Assembly: GCF_902499175.1 (NCBI RefSeq)
Contig: NZ_CABVQC010000008.1
Span: forward strand, 122,470 to 186,469
Source: Burkholderia aenigmatica
GTDB taxonomy: Bacteria > Pseudomonadota > Gammaproteobacteria > Burkholderiales > Burkholderiaceae
Direction: 5' to 3'
Length of the DNA: 64,000 bases
Made by a program: the position numbers and the translations under genes. The stretch's first letter is position 1. Each line of letters starts with the position of its first letter. Shown here piece after piece: positions 53,881 to 62,434 of the stretch. The notes under the pieces are model-generated. The model was not told the origin of the DNA. It made no database searches and was given only the letters and a program-made list of their open reading frames with translations.

Positions 53881-55461
53881 ATGACCAACGTCGAGCTGTT
53901 TCATTACCTGCTGCTGTTGATTTGCGGTGCGGGCGCGCTCACGTGGCTCGCCGAGCGGATTTCGATTCCGCCTGCCGTCGTACTGCTGCTCGGCGGCTGC
54001 GTGGTCGCGGTCGCCGGCAAGCGCGTGCCCGACATGGACCCGGCGCTGCTGCTCGCGGCCGTGCTGCCGCCGCTGCTGATGTCGAGCGGGTTCTACACCG
54101 CGTGGAAGGAATTCCGGCAGGAGCTTGCATCGATCGCGTCGCTCGCGCTCGGCGCGGTGGTGTTCACGACCGTCGCAGTCGCGCTCGCCGTGCATGCCGC
54201 GAACCCGGCGTTGCCGTGGGCCGCATGCTTCACGCTCGGCGCGATCGTGTCGCCGCCGGACGCGGTCGCCGCGAAGGCGATCCTGCAGCGCCACCCGCTG
54301 CCCGCGCGGCTCGTCGCGGTGCTCGAAGGCGAAAGCCTCGTCAACGATGCATCGGGCCTGCTGCTGTACCAGATGGCCGTGTCGGCCGCGCTTGCCGTGT
54401 CGATCACGGCCACGAGCGCCACCGGGCTGTTCTTCTCGCTCACGCTGATCGGCATCGCAGTCGGCCTCGCGTGCGGCCACGCGATGAGCTGGGTGTTGCC
54501 GCGCCTGCGCGATCCGATGCTCGGTATCGTCGTGACCTTCGCGATGGCGTGGGGCAGCTACGGGATCGCCGAAGCCGTCGACGGCTCGGGCGTGCTGTCG
54601 GTCGTCACCTGCGGCCTCGTGCTCGGCGTGCGCCAGCATCGCGTGTTCGACGCCGACATGCGGATCAAGGCGAAGGCGACCTGGGAAGCGATCGTGTTCG
54701 TGCTCGATGCGCTCGTCTTCATCCTGATCGGCCTCGCGTTGCACGCGATCCTCGCGCGCGTGAACCACGAAGGCGCGGTGCTGATGGCCGGCCTGCGCGT
54801 CGCGCTGCCCGCCACCGCCGCGGCGATCGCCGCGCGCATCGTCTGGGTGTTCGTCGCGATGTGGCTGCCGGGCCGCCTGCGCGCGCCGCGTGCCGGCCAT
54901 GCCCCGTGGTCGTGGCGCGAGGCTATCGTGCTAGGCTGGTCGGGCATGCGCGGTGTCGTGAGCCTCGCGGCCGCGATCGCACTGCCCGCCAACTTCCCCG
55001 GCCGCGACCTGATCCTGTTCAGCACGTTCCTGCTGATCATCGCCACGCTCGTCGTGCAGGGCGGCACGCTTGCGCCGCTGATCCGCGTGCTGAAACTGCG
55101 CCCGGCCGCGCGGCACACGATGTCCGAGCATGCGGTGCGCGCGTATGCGTTCGGCGCGGCGCTCGCCGAACTCGACGCGCTCGAACAACGCGGGTCGAGC
55201 CTCGAGCGGCCGTCGCTCGACCGCTTGCTCGCCGAATACCGGAACCGCGTTACCTTCAACGAACGCGCGCATCGCCACGGCGCCGAGCCGGCCAATGTGC
55301 GCTCGCGCATGCTGCGCGTCGAACTCGAGCTCGTCGGCGTGTCGCGCCGCGCGCTGCTCGACCTGCATCGCGACGGCAAGGTCGACGACACCGTGCTGCA
55401 CCGGATCGAATCGGAACTCGATTTCGAGGAACTGCGGCTGCAACGGCTGCTCGAACCGTAA
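53881..55461 (+). CDS. CPA1-family Na+/H+ antiporter
   Basis: Inner-membrane antiporter of 526 residues with about 12 helices (residues 1-410). A cytoplasmic tail rich in charged residues (about 415-526) follows. The ion-binding helix pair typical of the CPA1 family is visible in LGAIVSPPDAVAAKAI and LEGESLVNDASGLLLY, and the arginine-containing helix in LGWSGMRGVVSLAAAIALP (core GMRGVVSLAAAIALP). It exchanges monovalent cations for protons. It follows XapX directly. Exact cation preference is not readable. Confidence 0.93.
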   Translation: MTNVELFHYLLLLICGAGALTWLAERISIPPAVVLLLGGCVVAVAGKRVPDMDPALLLAAVLPPLLMSSGFYTAWKEFRQELASIASLALGAVVFTTVAVALAVHAANPALPWAACFTLGAIVSPPDAVAAKAILQRHPLPARLVAVLEGESLVNDASGLLLYQMAVSAALAVSITATSATGLFFSLTLIGIAVGLACGHAMSWVLPRLRDPMLGIVVTFAMAWGSYGIAEAVDGSGVLSVVTCGLVLGVRQHRVFDADMRIKAKATWEAIVFVLDALVFILIGLALHAILARVNHEGAVLMAGLRVALPATAAAIAARIVWVFVAMWLPGRLRAPRAGHAPWSWREAIVLGWSGMRGVVSLAAAIALPANFPGRDLILFSTFLLIIATLVVQGGTLAPLIRVLKLRPAARHTMSEHAVRAYAFGAALAELDALEQRGSSLERPSLDRLLAEYRNRVTFNERAHRHGAEPANVRSRMLRVELELVGVSRRALLDLHRDGKVDDTVLHRIESELDFEELRLQRLLEP

Positions 55462-55506
55462 CGCCCGGCCAAGCCGCCGGCCTCCCCCTTTTCCCATGGA
55501 ATTGCA

Positions 55507-55899
55507 ATGAGCGAACTGTCCGTCGAAGCGAGCATCGGCTCCGTCGATTACCTCGTCCACTTCAGCGATGGCGTCCACCAGTGGCGCGCCGACGAACCGG
55601 CGCCGCTCGGCGGCGGCGATGCCGCGCCGACGCCCGTCGCACTGCTGCTGTCGAGCCTCGGCGCATGCACCGCGATCACGCTGAAGATGTACGCGCAACG
55701 CAAGGGCTGGCCGCTCGCCGAAGTGCACGTGAAGCTCGCACACGAATCCGGCAGCGCGGGCAGCACGATCGTGCGCCGCATCACGCTCGACGGCGACCTG
55801 TCCGACGAACAGCGCGAACGCCTGCTGCAGATCGCGAACGCGTGCCCGGTGCACAAGATCCTCACGCATCCGATCACCATCGACACGGCGATCGCCTGA
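55507..55899 (+). CDS. OsmC-family protein
   Basis: Cytoplasmic OsmC/Ohr-fold protein of 130 residues. Both redox cysteines are present, in [17 protein letters not shown] (Cys56 or near) and NACPVHKIL (near residue 116). Such proteins reduce organic peroxides with a thiol donor or bind small ligands. It lies 45 bases after the antiporter and 31 before pirin, so the three may be one operon. Confidence 0.92.
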   Translation: MSELSVEASIGSVDYLVHFSDGVHQWRADEPAPLGGGDAAPTPVALLLSSLGACTAITLKMYAQRKGWPLAEVHVKLAHESGSAGSTIVRRITLDGDLSDEQRERLLQIANACPVHKILTHPITIDTAIA

Positions 55900-55930
55900 C
55901 GCGTCCCGCCTCGACCACGAGATCCCCACC

Positions 55931-56815
55931 ATGTCCGCCTCGATCAAGACCCTGCTCACGCCGCGCGAAAGCGACATCGGCAACCTCGTCGTGCGCCGCG
56001 TGCTGCCCGCGCGTGCCGCGCGCCTCGTCGGCCCGTTCATCTTCTTCGACGAGATGGGGCCGGCCGTATTGCCGGCCGGCCGCGGCATCGACGTGCTGCC
56101 GCATCCGCACATCGGCCTCGCGACCGTCACCTACCTGTTCGACGGCTCGCTGATGCATCACGACAGCCTCGGCTTCCGGCAGAAGATCGTGCCGGGCGAC
56201 GTGAACTGGATGACGGCCGGTCGCGGCATCGTGCATTCGGAGCGCTCGCCCGACGAAGACCGGCCGCGCGAGCAGCCGGTCCATGGGATCCAGACCTGGG
56301 TCGCGCTGCCGGTCGAGCATGAAGACACCGCACCCGCGTTCGTCCACCATCCGGCCGACACGCTGCCGTCGTTCACGCGCGACGGTGCGAGCGTGCGCGT
56401 GATCGCGGGCACCGCGTTCGGGCTCACGTCGCCGGTCGCCGTGTTCTCTCCCACGCTCTATGCGTATGCGGAATTCGCGGCAGGCGGCACGCTGGCGCTC
56501 GATGCCGAACATGAAGAACGCGGCGTGTATCTGGTCGACGGCGACCTGACCGTCGACGGCACGCCGCTCGCCCCCGCGACGATGGCCGTGCTCGAACCCG
56601 GCGCGACCGTGGCGCTCGCCAGCACGAACGGCGCGCGCGTGATGCTGCTCGGCGGGGCGCACCTGCCGGGCGAGCGGTTCATCGAATGGAATTTCGTGTC
56701 GAGCGCACGCGCGAAGATCGACGCGGCCCGCGCGGCGTGGGCCGACCAGACCTTCGGCAAGGTGCCGGGCGAAGAAGACGAGTGGACGCGCCAGCCGGAA
56801 CGTCGCGCGCAGTAA
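55931..56815 (+). CDS. pirin-family protein
   Basis: Cytoplasmic bicupin of 294 residues. The N-terminal cupin keeps the metal ligands in HPHIGLATVTYLFDG, MHHDSLG and GRGIVHSE. The C-terminal cupin holds ARVMLLGGAHLPGERFIEWN (core GGAHLPGERFIEWN). Some pirins are quercetinases, others redox-linked regulators; which applies here is not evident. It follows the OsmC gene on the same strand. Confidence 0.92.
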   Translation: MSASIKTLLTPRESDIGNLVVRRVLPARAARLVGPFIFFDEMGPAVLPAGRGIDVLPHPHIGLATVTYLFDGSLMHHDSLGFRQKIVPGDVNWMTAGRGIVHSERSPDEDRPREQPVHGIQTWVALPVEHEDTAPAFVHHPADTLPSFTRDGASVRVIAGTAFGLTSPVAVFSPTLYAYAEFAAGGTLALDAEHEERGVYLVDGDLTVDGTPLAPATMAVLEPGATVALASTNGARVMLLGGAHLPGERFIEWNFVSSARAKIDAARAAWADQTFGKVPGEEDEWTRQPERRAQ

Positions 56816-56825
56816 CGCGCCGCCG

Positions 56826-57149
56826 TCAGGACCCGCCGCGGTAGATCGGAGCCGGCCGCGGCGGCGACTGATCGACAATCACCTGTGCGCCCGGCGGCAG
56901 TTCGCGCAGGCAGACATAGGCCACGCCGTCCGGATAGAGGCGCCCGCTCGCGAGATGCTTCCCGTCGCGATCGAAGACATGCACCATCGCGTCGTCGGAC
57001 ACGATCCGATCGGGAACCTTCACGGTCAGATACTTGATGCACTGGCGTTTCCTCGCCTGTGCGGCGCCCGGCGCCGCCAGCGCGAGCGCCACGATCGCGA
57101 GCGCGGCCACGCGGGCCGCCCCGGCGCACGGCGTCACGGCCCCTCTCAC
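56826..57149 (-). CDS. small secreted protein at the end of the cellulose operon
   Basis: Predicted exported protein of 107 residues, unrecognised. A GTG at 57149 overlaps the BcsR stop (GTGA); a second GTG at 57137 preceded by GAGAGG is equally possible. Either gives a hydrophobic signal (ALAIVALALAAPGAAQA) and cleavage near AQA|RK. The mature part has two Cys and beta-type segments (IKYLTVKVPDRIVSDDAMV, DGVAYVCLRELPPG) and a Pro-rich end. Its overlap with bcsR suggests a role in cellulose export or modification, but I know of no family. Confidence 0.6.
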   Translation of the reverse strand: MRGAVTPCAGAARVAALAIVALALAAPGAAQARKRQCIKYLTVKVPDRIVSDDAMVHVFDRDGKHLASGRLYPDGVAYVCLRELPPGAQVIVDQSPPRPAPIYRGGS

Positions 57150-57340
57150 CGCAGCCCCATCAACTTCGCGAGCGTCGGCCAGCGGTCGAGCGACTCGATG
57201 AACGCGCGGCGCGCCTGCTCGTCGACATAACGGTCGGGATCGAGCGCGGGCAGATGCCGCGCGAGGCCGAGCACGTCGTTCGGTTGCGACAGGCGATCGT
57301 CGTCGGCGTCGCCGGGCAGAATTACTGTTCGTCGATCCAT
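57146..57340 (-). CDS. bcsR: cellulose biosynthesis protein BcsR-like
   Basis: Small cytoplasmic protein of 64 residues. It matches the BcsR (YhjR) pattern: PNDVLGLARHLPALDPDRY in the middle and the ending RAFIESLDRWPTLAKL, close to the RWPLLAE ending of the E. coli protein. BcsR supports BcsQ and synthase assembly in E. coli. Here it is unusually placed after bcsG rather than before bcsQ, overlapping bcsG by 19 bases. Confidence 0.8.
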   Translation of the reverse strand: MDRRTVILPGDADDDRLSQPNDVLGLARHLPALDPDRYVDEQARRAFIESLDRWPTLAKLMGLR

Positions 57341-58878
57341 ACGCCATCCGGAGTTTTCACCGAGTAACCGTCGGCCGTCTGCATCGTCACCGTGCCCTCG
57401 TTCTCGCCGACCATCCGCGTGCGCGGCAGGTCGGCCGCGTACTGCGCGAGCGTCGCCCCCGGCTTGAACGGGCTGTTCGACACGAGGTTCGACAGCAGTT
57501 GCGAGAGCGCGAGGAAGCTGGCCGGCTGATCGATCACGGTCGTCGCGCCGTGGTTGCCGGCAAAACCGACGAGCCGCACGCCGACCGGCCCGTGCACAAT
57601 GCGCGGCGTCGGGATCTCGCGCAGGCCCGCGACCTGGTTCTTGTCGCCGCGCAACGCGGCGCCGTGCTCGGGCACGAACACGATCACCGCGCGGCGGCCC
57701 GATTGCGCGATCAGGTCGGCGAGGCGGTCGAAGTCGTCCATCAGCTTCGTCGCGCGCTGCGGATACGAGTCGATGCTCGTCAGCGAACTGCCGACGATCC
57801 GGTTGCCGTCGTGCAGGCTGATCGTGTTGTAGTACAACGCGACCGGGCCCGGCACCGACGCGCGCTGCGCATACCAGTTCGCGAGCGTCGAGTAGTCATC
57901 CTTGATCGCCGAGCCGTCGAACGCGTGCATCGCGACGGACGCGGCCGCGTTCGAGATCATCGGCGCGTCGGCCACCCCGATGTTGTCGTGGATCACCTGC
58001 AGGAAATTGTCGAAGTGACCGTCGTGGTTCAGCAGCGACTGCACCGAGTAACCGGCGCTCGCCAGTTGCGAGAACAGGTAGCACTGCTGCGGCGCGGGCT
58101 TGTACAGGTCCGCGTGCGCCTCCTGCCCGCAGCTCGCGCGCAGCACGCGGATCGCCGCCGGGCCGCTGTAGCTCGCGGCCGTGCTGAAGTTCGTGAACAG
58201 GTAGTCGAAATGGCTCAGCATCGGATGGTTGCGCACCTTCGCGGCATCGAGGTCGTCCCACGACAGCGAGCAGATGTGCAGCACGATCACGTCGAACTGC
58301 GCGGCCGGATCGTTGCCGAGATGACCGAACGCGACCTGCCGCTGCGATTCCTGGCTGCGGAACGTCGCGAGTGCGGCGTTGTGATCCTCGGGCTGGCCGG
58401 CGAGCGTCGAGCCTGCCGCGTTCGCCTGCTGCGGAAGCGGAGCGACGACGCGCGCCATCAGCCCGCTGCCGGCCTGCCACAGCGGCATCACGATCAGCAC
58501 GGCCAGCACGAAGGTCGCGACGCGCAGCCAGCGGTTGACGATGAAGTAGACGATCAGCGCGCCGGCCACCGTCAGCAGCAGCACCGGCGGCAACAGGCGC
58601 GGCAGCAGCTCCATCCAGTACTCGAGGCGGAATGTGCTCACTTCGCGCGCGGCCTCGGCGAGACGGGCGAGCGGCGGTGCATGCATCTCGCGGGCGAGCA
58701 GCGGCACCGCGATCGCGATCGCGACGAGCTGCCGGACGATGCGCCACGCACGCCGCCGGATCGGTGCGCTCGCCGCGAGCGCCACCGCGAACGCGAGGTT
58801 CGCGAGCCAGAACGGCTGCAGGTGCCCGGTCGCGAACAGCGCGAACTTCAGGATGAAATACAGATTCCAGAACGTCAT
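57322..58878 (-). CDS. bcsG: cellulose phosphoethanolamine transferase
   Basis: Inner-membrane enzyme of 518 residues that adds phosphoethanolamine from phosphatidylethanolamine to nascent cellulose. Four to five helices at the N-terminus (LYFILKFALFATGHL to about 130) precede the periplasmic alkaline-phosphatase-fold catalytic domain. Residues equivalent to the E. coli zinc site and nucleophile are Cys203 (HICSLSWDD), Ser238 (SYSGPAAIRV), Glu404 and His405 (VPEHGAAL). The 35-residue Cys-to-Ser spacing equals that in E. coli. It starts 27 bases after bcsA in the same operon. Confidence 0.94.
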   Translation of the reverse strand: MTFWNLYFILKFALFATGHLQPFWLANLAFAVALAASAPIRRRAWRIVRQLVAIAIAVPLLAREMHAPPLARLAEAAREVSTFRLEYWMELLPRLLPPVLLLTVAGALIVYFIVNRWLRVATFVLAVLIVMPLWQAGSGLMARVVAPLPQQANAAGSTLAGQPEDHNAALATFRSQESQRQVAFGHLGNDPAAQFDVIVLHICSLSWDDLDAAKVRNHPMLSHFDYLFTNFSTAASYSGPAAIRVLRASCGQEAHADLYKPAPQQCYLFSQLASAGYSVQSLLNHDGHFDNFLQVIHDNIGVADAPMISNAAASVAMHAFDGSAIKDDYSTLANWYAQRASVPGPVALYYNTISLHDGNRIVGSSLTSIDSYPQRATKLMDDFDRLADLIAQSGRRAVIVFVPEHGAALRGDKNQVAGLREIPTPRIVHGPVGVRLVGFAGNHGATTVIDQPASFLALSQLLSNLVSNSPFKPGATLAQYAADLPRTRMVGENEGTVTMQTADGYSVKTPDGVWIDEQ

Positions 58879-58905
58879 CTAACCCACTCCATGATGAGCG
58901 CCGCG

Positions 58906-61443
58906 TCAGTCGCGCGCCCGATCGAGTTTCGGCGCCAGCATGGCCAGCAGGCCGCGCGCCGCACCCTTCCACATCCGTACGTTGCCGTCCAGGCCGATAC
59001 GCAGCACTTCCTTCAGCCCGCCGAGCGGCGTATCGAGGCGCTCGCCTTCGTGCCAGTCGAGCCACGCATCCGCGCGGCCGAACGTGCATTGCACGAGCTG
59101 GCGCTCCTGTTCGAGCGTGAGCTCATCGAAGCTCACGCCGACATGGGTCGGCGTCACGCGGCTCACGCGCACCGGGAACGGGAACGACCGGTCGCCGCGC
59201 GTCACGCACACCGTCAGCGTGTCGCCGACGGCAAGCGAGAGCCCCGGCACCGCTTCGAGGCCGAGACCGCCGGTCGAGTAGTCGCTCGTGAAGCACGCGG
59301 CCGTCGAGCCGTCGGCGAGCAGCAGCATGGCCGGCACGCGCATCGCGATCCGGTGCGTGACGCGCACCTGCTTGGTCTCGCGCGCCACGGCCAGCGCCGC
59401 GCCGAGCATCGCGAGGTTGTACACGGTCCAGCCGAGCGTGATCAGGATCGTCGACGCCTCGTCGCCCTGGTCGATCACCAGCCGCCACAGGCCGGCGACG
59501 ATCGCGAGCACGTTCAGCCCGAACAGCACCAGATACGGCTTCGACGTCGACCAGTCGACGTAGCCTTCGTCGATCTTGCCGCCCTTGTCGGTCACGTTGA
59601 ACTTGCCGTGCTTCGGGCTGAAGAACGCGACGGTTGTCGGCAGTGCGATGTACCACGCGAGCACCGATTCGTAGACCTCGGCCCAGAACGAATGGCGGTA
59701 GCGCCCCTGCATCCGCGAGTTCGCGACGTTGGCGAGCACCAGATACGGGATCACGTAGCTCGCGAGCGCGAGCGCCGACGCGTTGATGAAGTACAGGTGG
59801 AAGAACAGGTACGCGAGCGGGATCGTCAGGAACACCAGCCGCGGAATCCCGTAGAAGAAGTGCAGCATCGCGTTGCCGTAGCAGATCCGCTGGATGAAGC
59901 CGAGCCCGCGCCCGAGAAACGGGTTGTCGATGCGGAAGATCTGCGCCATCCCGCGCGCCCAGCGCGTGCGCTGCTTCACGTGGCCCGCGAGGCTTTCGGT
60001 CGCGAGGCCGGCCGCCTGCACGGTCGGCAGGTACGCCGACGTATAGCCGCGCCGGTGCAGCTTGAGCGCCGTGTGCGCATCCTCGGTCACGGTCTCGACC
60101 GCCACGCCGCCCACCTCTTCCAGCGCGCTGCGCTTGAGCACCGCGCACGAGCCGCAGAAGAACGTCGCGTTCCACAGGTCGTTGCCCGATTGCACGAGCC
60201 CGTAGAACAGGTTGCCCTCGTTCGGGATCTCGCGGAACGTGCCGAGGTTGCGCTCGAACGGATCCGGCGAGAAGAAATGGTGCGGCGTCTGCACCAGTGC
60301 GCACTTCGGGTCGCGCAGGAACACGCCCATCGTCGTCTGCAGGAACGAGCGCGTCGGCACGTGATCGCAGTCGAAGATCGCGATGTATTCGCCGTGCGTC
60401 TTCGGCAGCGCGCGGTTGATGTTGCCGGCCTTCGCGTGGCGGTTGTCGTCGCGCGTCACGTAGTCGATGCCGGCCTCGCGCGCGAACGCCTCGAATTCGG
60501 GGCGCTTGCCGTCGTCCAGCAGGTACACGCGCAGCTTCGCGCTCGGCCAGTCGATGCTCTGCGCGGCGAATACCGTCGGCTTCACGACCGACAGCGGCTC
60601 GTTGTAGGTCGGGATGTAGATGTCGACGGTCGGCCAGGTGTCGGGATCGTCGGGCAGCGGCACGATCGGCCGGTCGAGCGGCCACGCGGTCTGCACGAAG
60701 CCGAGCAGCAGGATCATCCACGTATACGCTTCGGCGCCGTACAGCAGGTAGCCGGCAACGGCCTCGACCGGGCTGCGGAAATCGAGCGTCTGCGTGGTGC
60801 GCCACCACACGTAGCGCACGGTCGCGAGCAGCGCGAGCGAGGCCAGCGCGAGCGTCGGCAGATGGCCTGGCAGGCGGCGCAGCGTGAGCGCCAGCACCGC
60901 GACGATCGCGAAGAACGCGAACTGCGCGCCGGGCATCAGCGGCGACATCCCGGCCGCCGCCCACAGCAGCGCGCCGGCCACCAGCAGCAGCGGCGCGAGC
61001 CAGCGGCGCCGGCCGACACCGTGTGCGCGCGCATCGAGCCAGCCGCCCCAGCGGACCCACGGCAGGCGCTCGAGTAGCGCGTTGATGCGCCGGCCGACCG
61101 CGCGCCCGGCCACGTAGACGGGCACGACATACTGGTCGAACCATGCGAGCGGATCGCGCGCGGGCCGGCCATCGGCCGCGCGCGGCGCACGCACGATCGC
61201 GCGCCACAGCCATTCGCGCAGGCTGAGCGGCTGCAGCACGCCCCACTGTTGCGCGAGCCGCAGGGTCGCGACGCGCACCCAGCGGCGCACGTAATCGGGC
61301 CGGCCCGGCGGCGGCGCGTGGAAGAACAATCGCACGAGCCAGTCGACCAGCGTGCGCTCGGCCGGCAGCCCGATGCCGCGTGCGCACCAGTCGGCCGCAC
61401 GGCGGCCGAGCGTGCGCAGTCGCGGCGCGAACGCGGCCTTCAT
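58906..61443 (-). CDS. bcsA: cellulose synthase catalytic subunit with PilZ domain
   Basis: Polymerises glucose from UDP-glucose at the inner membrane, activated by c-di-GMP. The 845-residue protein has an N-terminal extension, several helices and the GT2 domain. The signature is the D,D,D,QxxRW series: DDGKRPEF, FDCDHV, TVTEDAHTAL and QRTRWARG. Further helices and a gating-loop region (PKHGKFNVTDKGG) precede the PilZ domain, with RVTHR and DYSTGGLGL, i.e. the RxxxR and DxSxxG c-di-GMP ligands. The ATG overlaps the bcsQ stop (ATGA). bcsB, normally next in the operon, is replaced by bcsG here. Confidence 0.97.
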   Translation of the reverse strand: MKAAFAPRLRTLGRRAADWCARGIGLPAERTLVDWLVRLFFHAPPPGRPDYVRRWVRVATLRLAQQWGVLQPLSLREWLWRAIVRAPRAADGRPARDPLAWFDQYVVPVYVAGRAVGRRINALLERLPWVRWGGWLDARAHGVGRRRWLAPLLLVAGALLWAAAGMSPLMPGAQFAFFAIVAVLALTLRRLPGHLPTLALASLALLATVRYVWWRTTQTLDFRSPVEAVAGYLLYGAEAYTWMILLLGFVQTAWPLDRPIVPLPDDPDTWPTVDIYIPTYNEPLSVVKPTVFAAQSIDWPSAKLRVYLLDDGKRPEFEAFAREAGIDYVTRDDNRHAKAGNINRALPKTHGEYIAIFDCDHVPTRSFLQTTMGVFLRDPKCALVQTPHHFFSPDPFERNLGTFREIPNEGNLFYGLVQSGNDLWNATFFCGSCAVLKRSALEEVGGVAVETVTEDAHTALKLHRRGYTSAYLPTVQAAGLATESLAGHVKQRTRWARGMAQIFRIDNPFLGRGLGFIQRICYGNAMLHFFYGIPRLVFLTIPLAYLFFHLYFINASALALASYVIPYLVLANVANSRMQGRYRHSFWAEVYESVLAWYIALPTTVAFFSPKHGKFNVTDKGGKIDEGYVDWSTSKPYLVLFGLNVLAIVAGLWRLVIDQGDEASTILITLGWTVYNLAMLGAALAVARETKQVRVTHRIAMRVPAMLLLADGSTAACFTSDYSTGGLGLEAVPGLSLAVGDTLTVCVTRGDRSFPFPVRVSRVTPTHVGVSFDELTLEQERQLVQCTFGRADAWLDWHEGERLDTPLGGLKEVLRIGLDGNVRMWKGAARGLLAMLAPKLDRARD

Positions 61444-62219
61444 CGCGCCGCTCCGGTGCGGCCGGCGGTGACCGCCGCCAGCCACGCATGAACCCAGTTC
61501 GCCACACCGTTCAGGTCGTGCGACGCCTGCGAATACGGCGCATCGTCGAAGATCCAGCTCCCGCGCGCGAGCGCTTCGGGCATGGCCGCATCGACGTGGA
61601 TGCGCTGCTCGAGCATCGACGCCGGCCCCGCGACCGCGCGCAGCATCGCGAGCGCATCGCGCTGCATGTCGCGCGCCGGATTCAGCCGGTTCACGACGAT
61701 CTGCAGTTCGCCGCCGCCGGTGCGCAGTGCACCGAGCCGCGCAGCCGTCGTCGCGCAGGCGGTCGGCTCGGGCGGCACGACGACGAGCGTCAGGTCCGCG
61801 CGGCGAATCGCCTGCTCGGCCTGTGTCGACGGATAGCGTGCGGTGTCGATCAGCACGACGCCGTCGGCCGGCAACGCGATCTCGTCGAGCGCGCGCGACA
61901 GCCATACCGGGTCGGCCGCGAGCCGCGCATCGCACGCGGCGGCGCCGGCCGCATCGACCTGCCCGTACGGCACGAACAGCACGCCGTCGGCGCTGCGCCA
62001 GGTATGCGCATGCCACGGCTCGGCGCCGCCGAGCACGCTCTGCGCGAGGCCGTGCTCGGCCAGCGTGTCGAGGCCGAGCGTCGCGCCCATCAGGTTCTGC
62101 GCGTCGAATTCGACGGCGACGACCGGCCGGCCGCGGCGCGCGAGCAGCACCGCGAGTGCGGCCGTGAGTGTCGTGCGGCCCGCGCCGCCGGTCGTCGACG
62201 TAATGGCGATCGTCTTCAT
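61440..62219 (-). CDS. bcsQ: cellulose biosynthesis protein BcsQ (MinD/ParA-like)
   Basis: MinD/ParA-fold protein of 259 residues that helps localise and assemble cellulose synthase. The deviant Walker A site is degenerate: TSTTGGAGRTTL has Thr and Arg where ParA-type ATPases have the two lysines. The E. coli BcsQ is also atypical at this site. Other segments (VVAVEFDAQNLMGATLG, VLIDTARYPSTQAEQ, LQIVVNRLNP) keep the fold. Overlaps at both ends by ATGA indicate coupled translation with bcsF and bcsA. Confidence 0.9.
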   Translation of the reverse strand: MKTIAITSTTGGAGRTTLTAALAVLLARRGRPVVAVEFDAQNLMGATLGLDTLAEHGLAQSVLGGAEPWHAHTWRSADGVLFVPYGQVDAAGAAACDARLAADPVWLSRALDEIALPADGVVLIDTARYPSTQAEQAIRRADLTLVVVPPEPTACATTAARLGALRTGGGELQIVVNRLNPARDMQRDALAMLRAVAGPASMLEQRIHVDAAMPEALARGSWIFDDAPYSQASHDLNGVANWVHAWLAAVTAGRTGAAR

Positions 62220-62434
62220 CGGGCCGCCTCACCACCGCGTTCGCCGCGCTCGGCATCGGGCAGCAGCCGCCCGCGCAACGCGACCGGCACGAGTTCGCAG
62301 GGCACCGCGTCGCGCCGGTCGATCCCGCGCGGCGCGTGAAAGCCGCGGCCGATGCCGAGGTGCTGGGCGACGATCCACACCGGCACCGCGATCGCGATGC
62401 CGACGATGAAACCGAGGACGAGTTCGGCGATCAT
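62216..62434 (-). CDS. bcsF: small membrane protein BcsF-like
   Basis: Protein of 72 residues with one N-terminal membrane helix (IAELVLGFIVGIAIAVPVWI) followed by a basic cytoplasmic tail. This is the BcsF layout, and it sits between bcsE and bcsQ with ATGA overlaps on both sides. BcsF recruits BcsE to the membrane in enterobacteria. Sequence similarity in such a short protein is limited, so the name rests partly on position. Confidence 0.75.
   Translation of the reverse strand: MIAELVLGFIVGIAIAVPVWIVAQHLGIGRGFHAPRGIDRRDAVPCELVPVALRGRLLPDAERGERGGEAAR

Noticed and set aside
57499..61077. A 1192-codon plus-strand open frame opposite bcsG and bcsA
   Set aside because: It is antisense to two clearly recognised genes and its composition (Arg, Glu, His, Val repeats) is that of a codon-mirror shadow.
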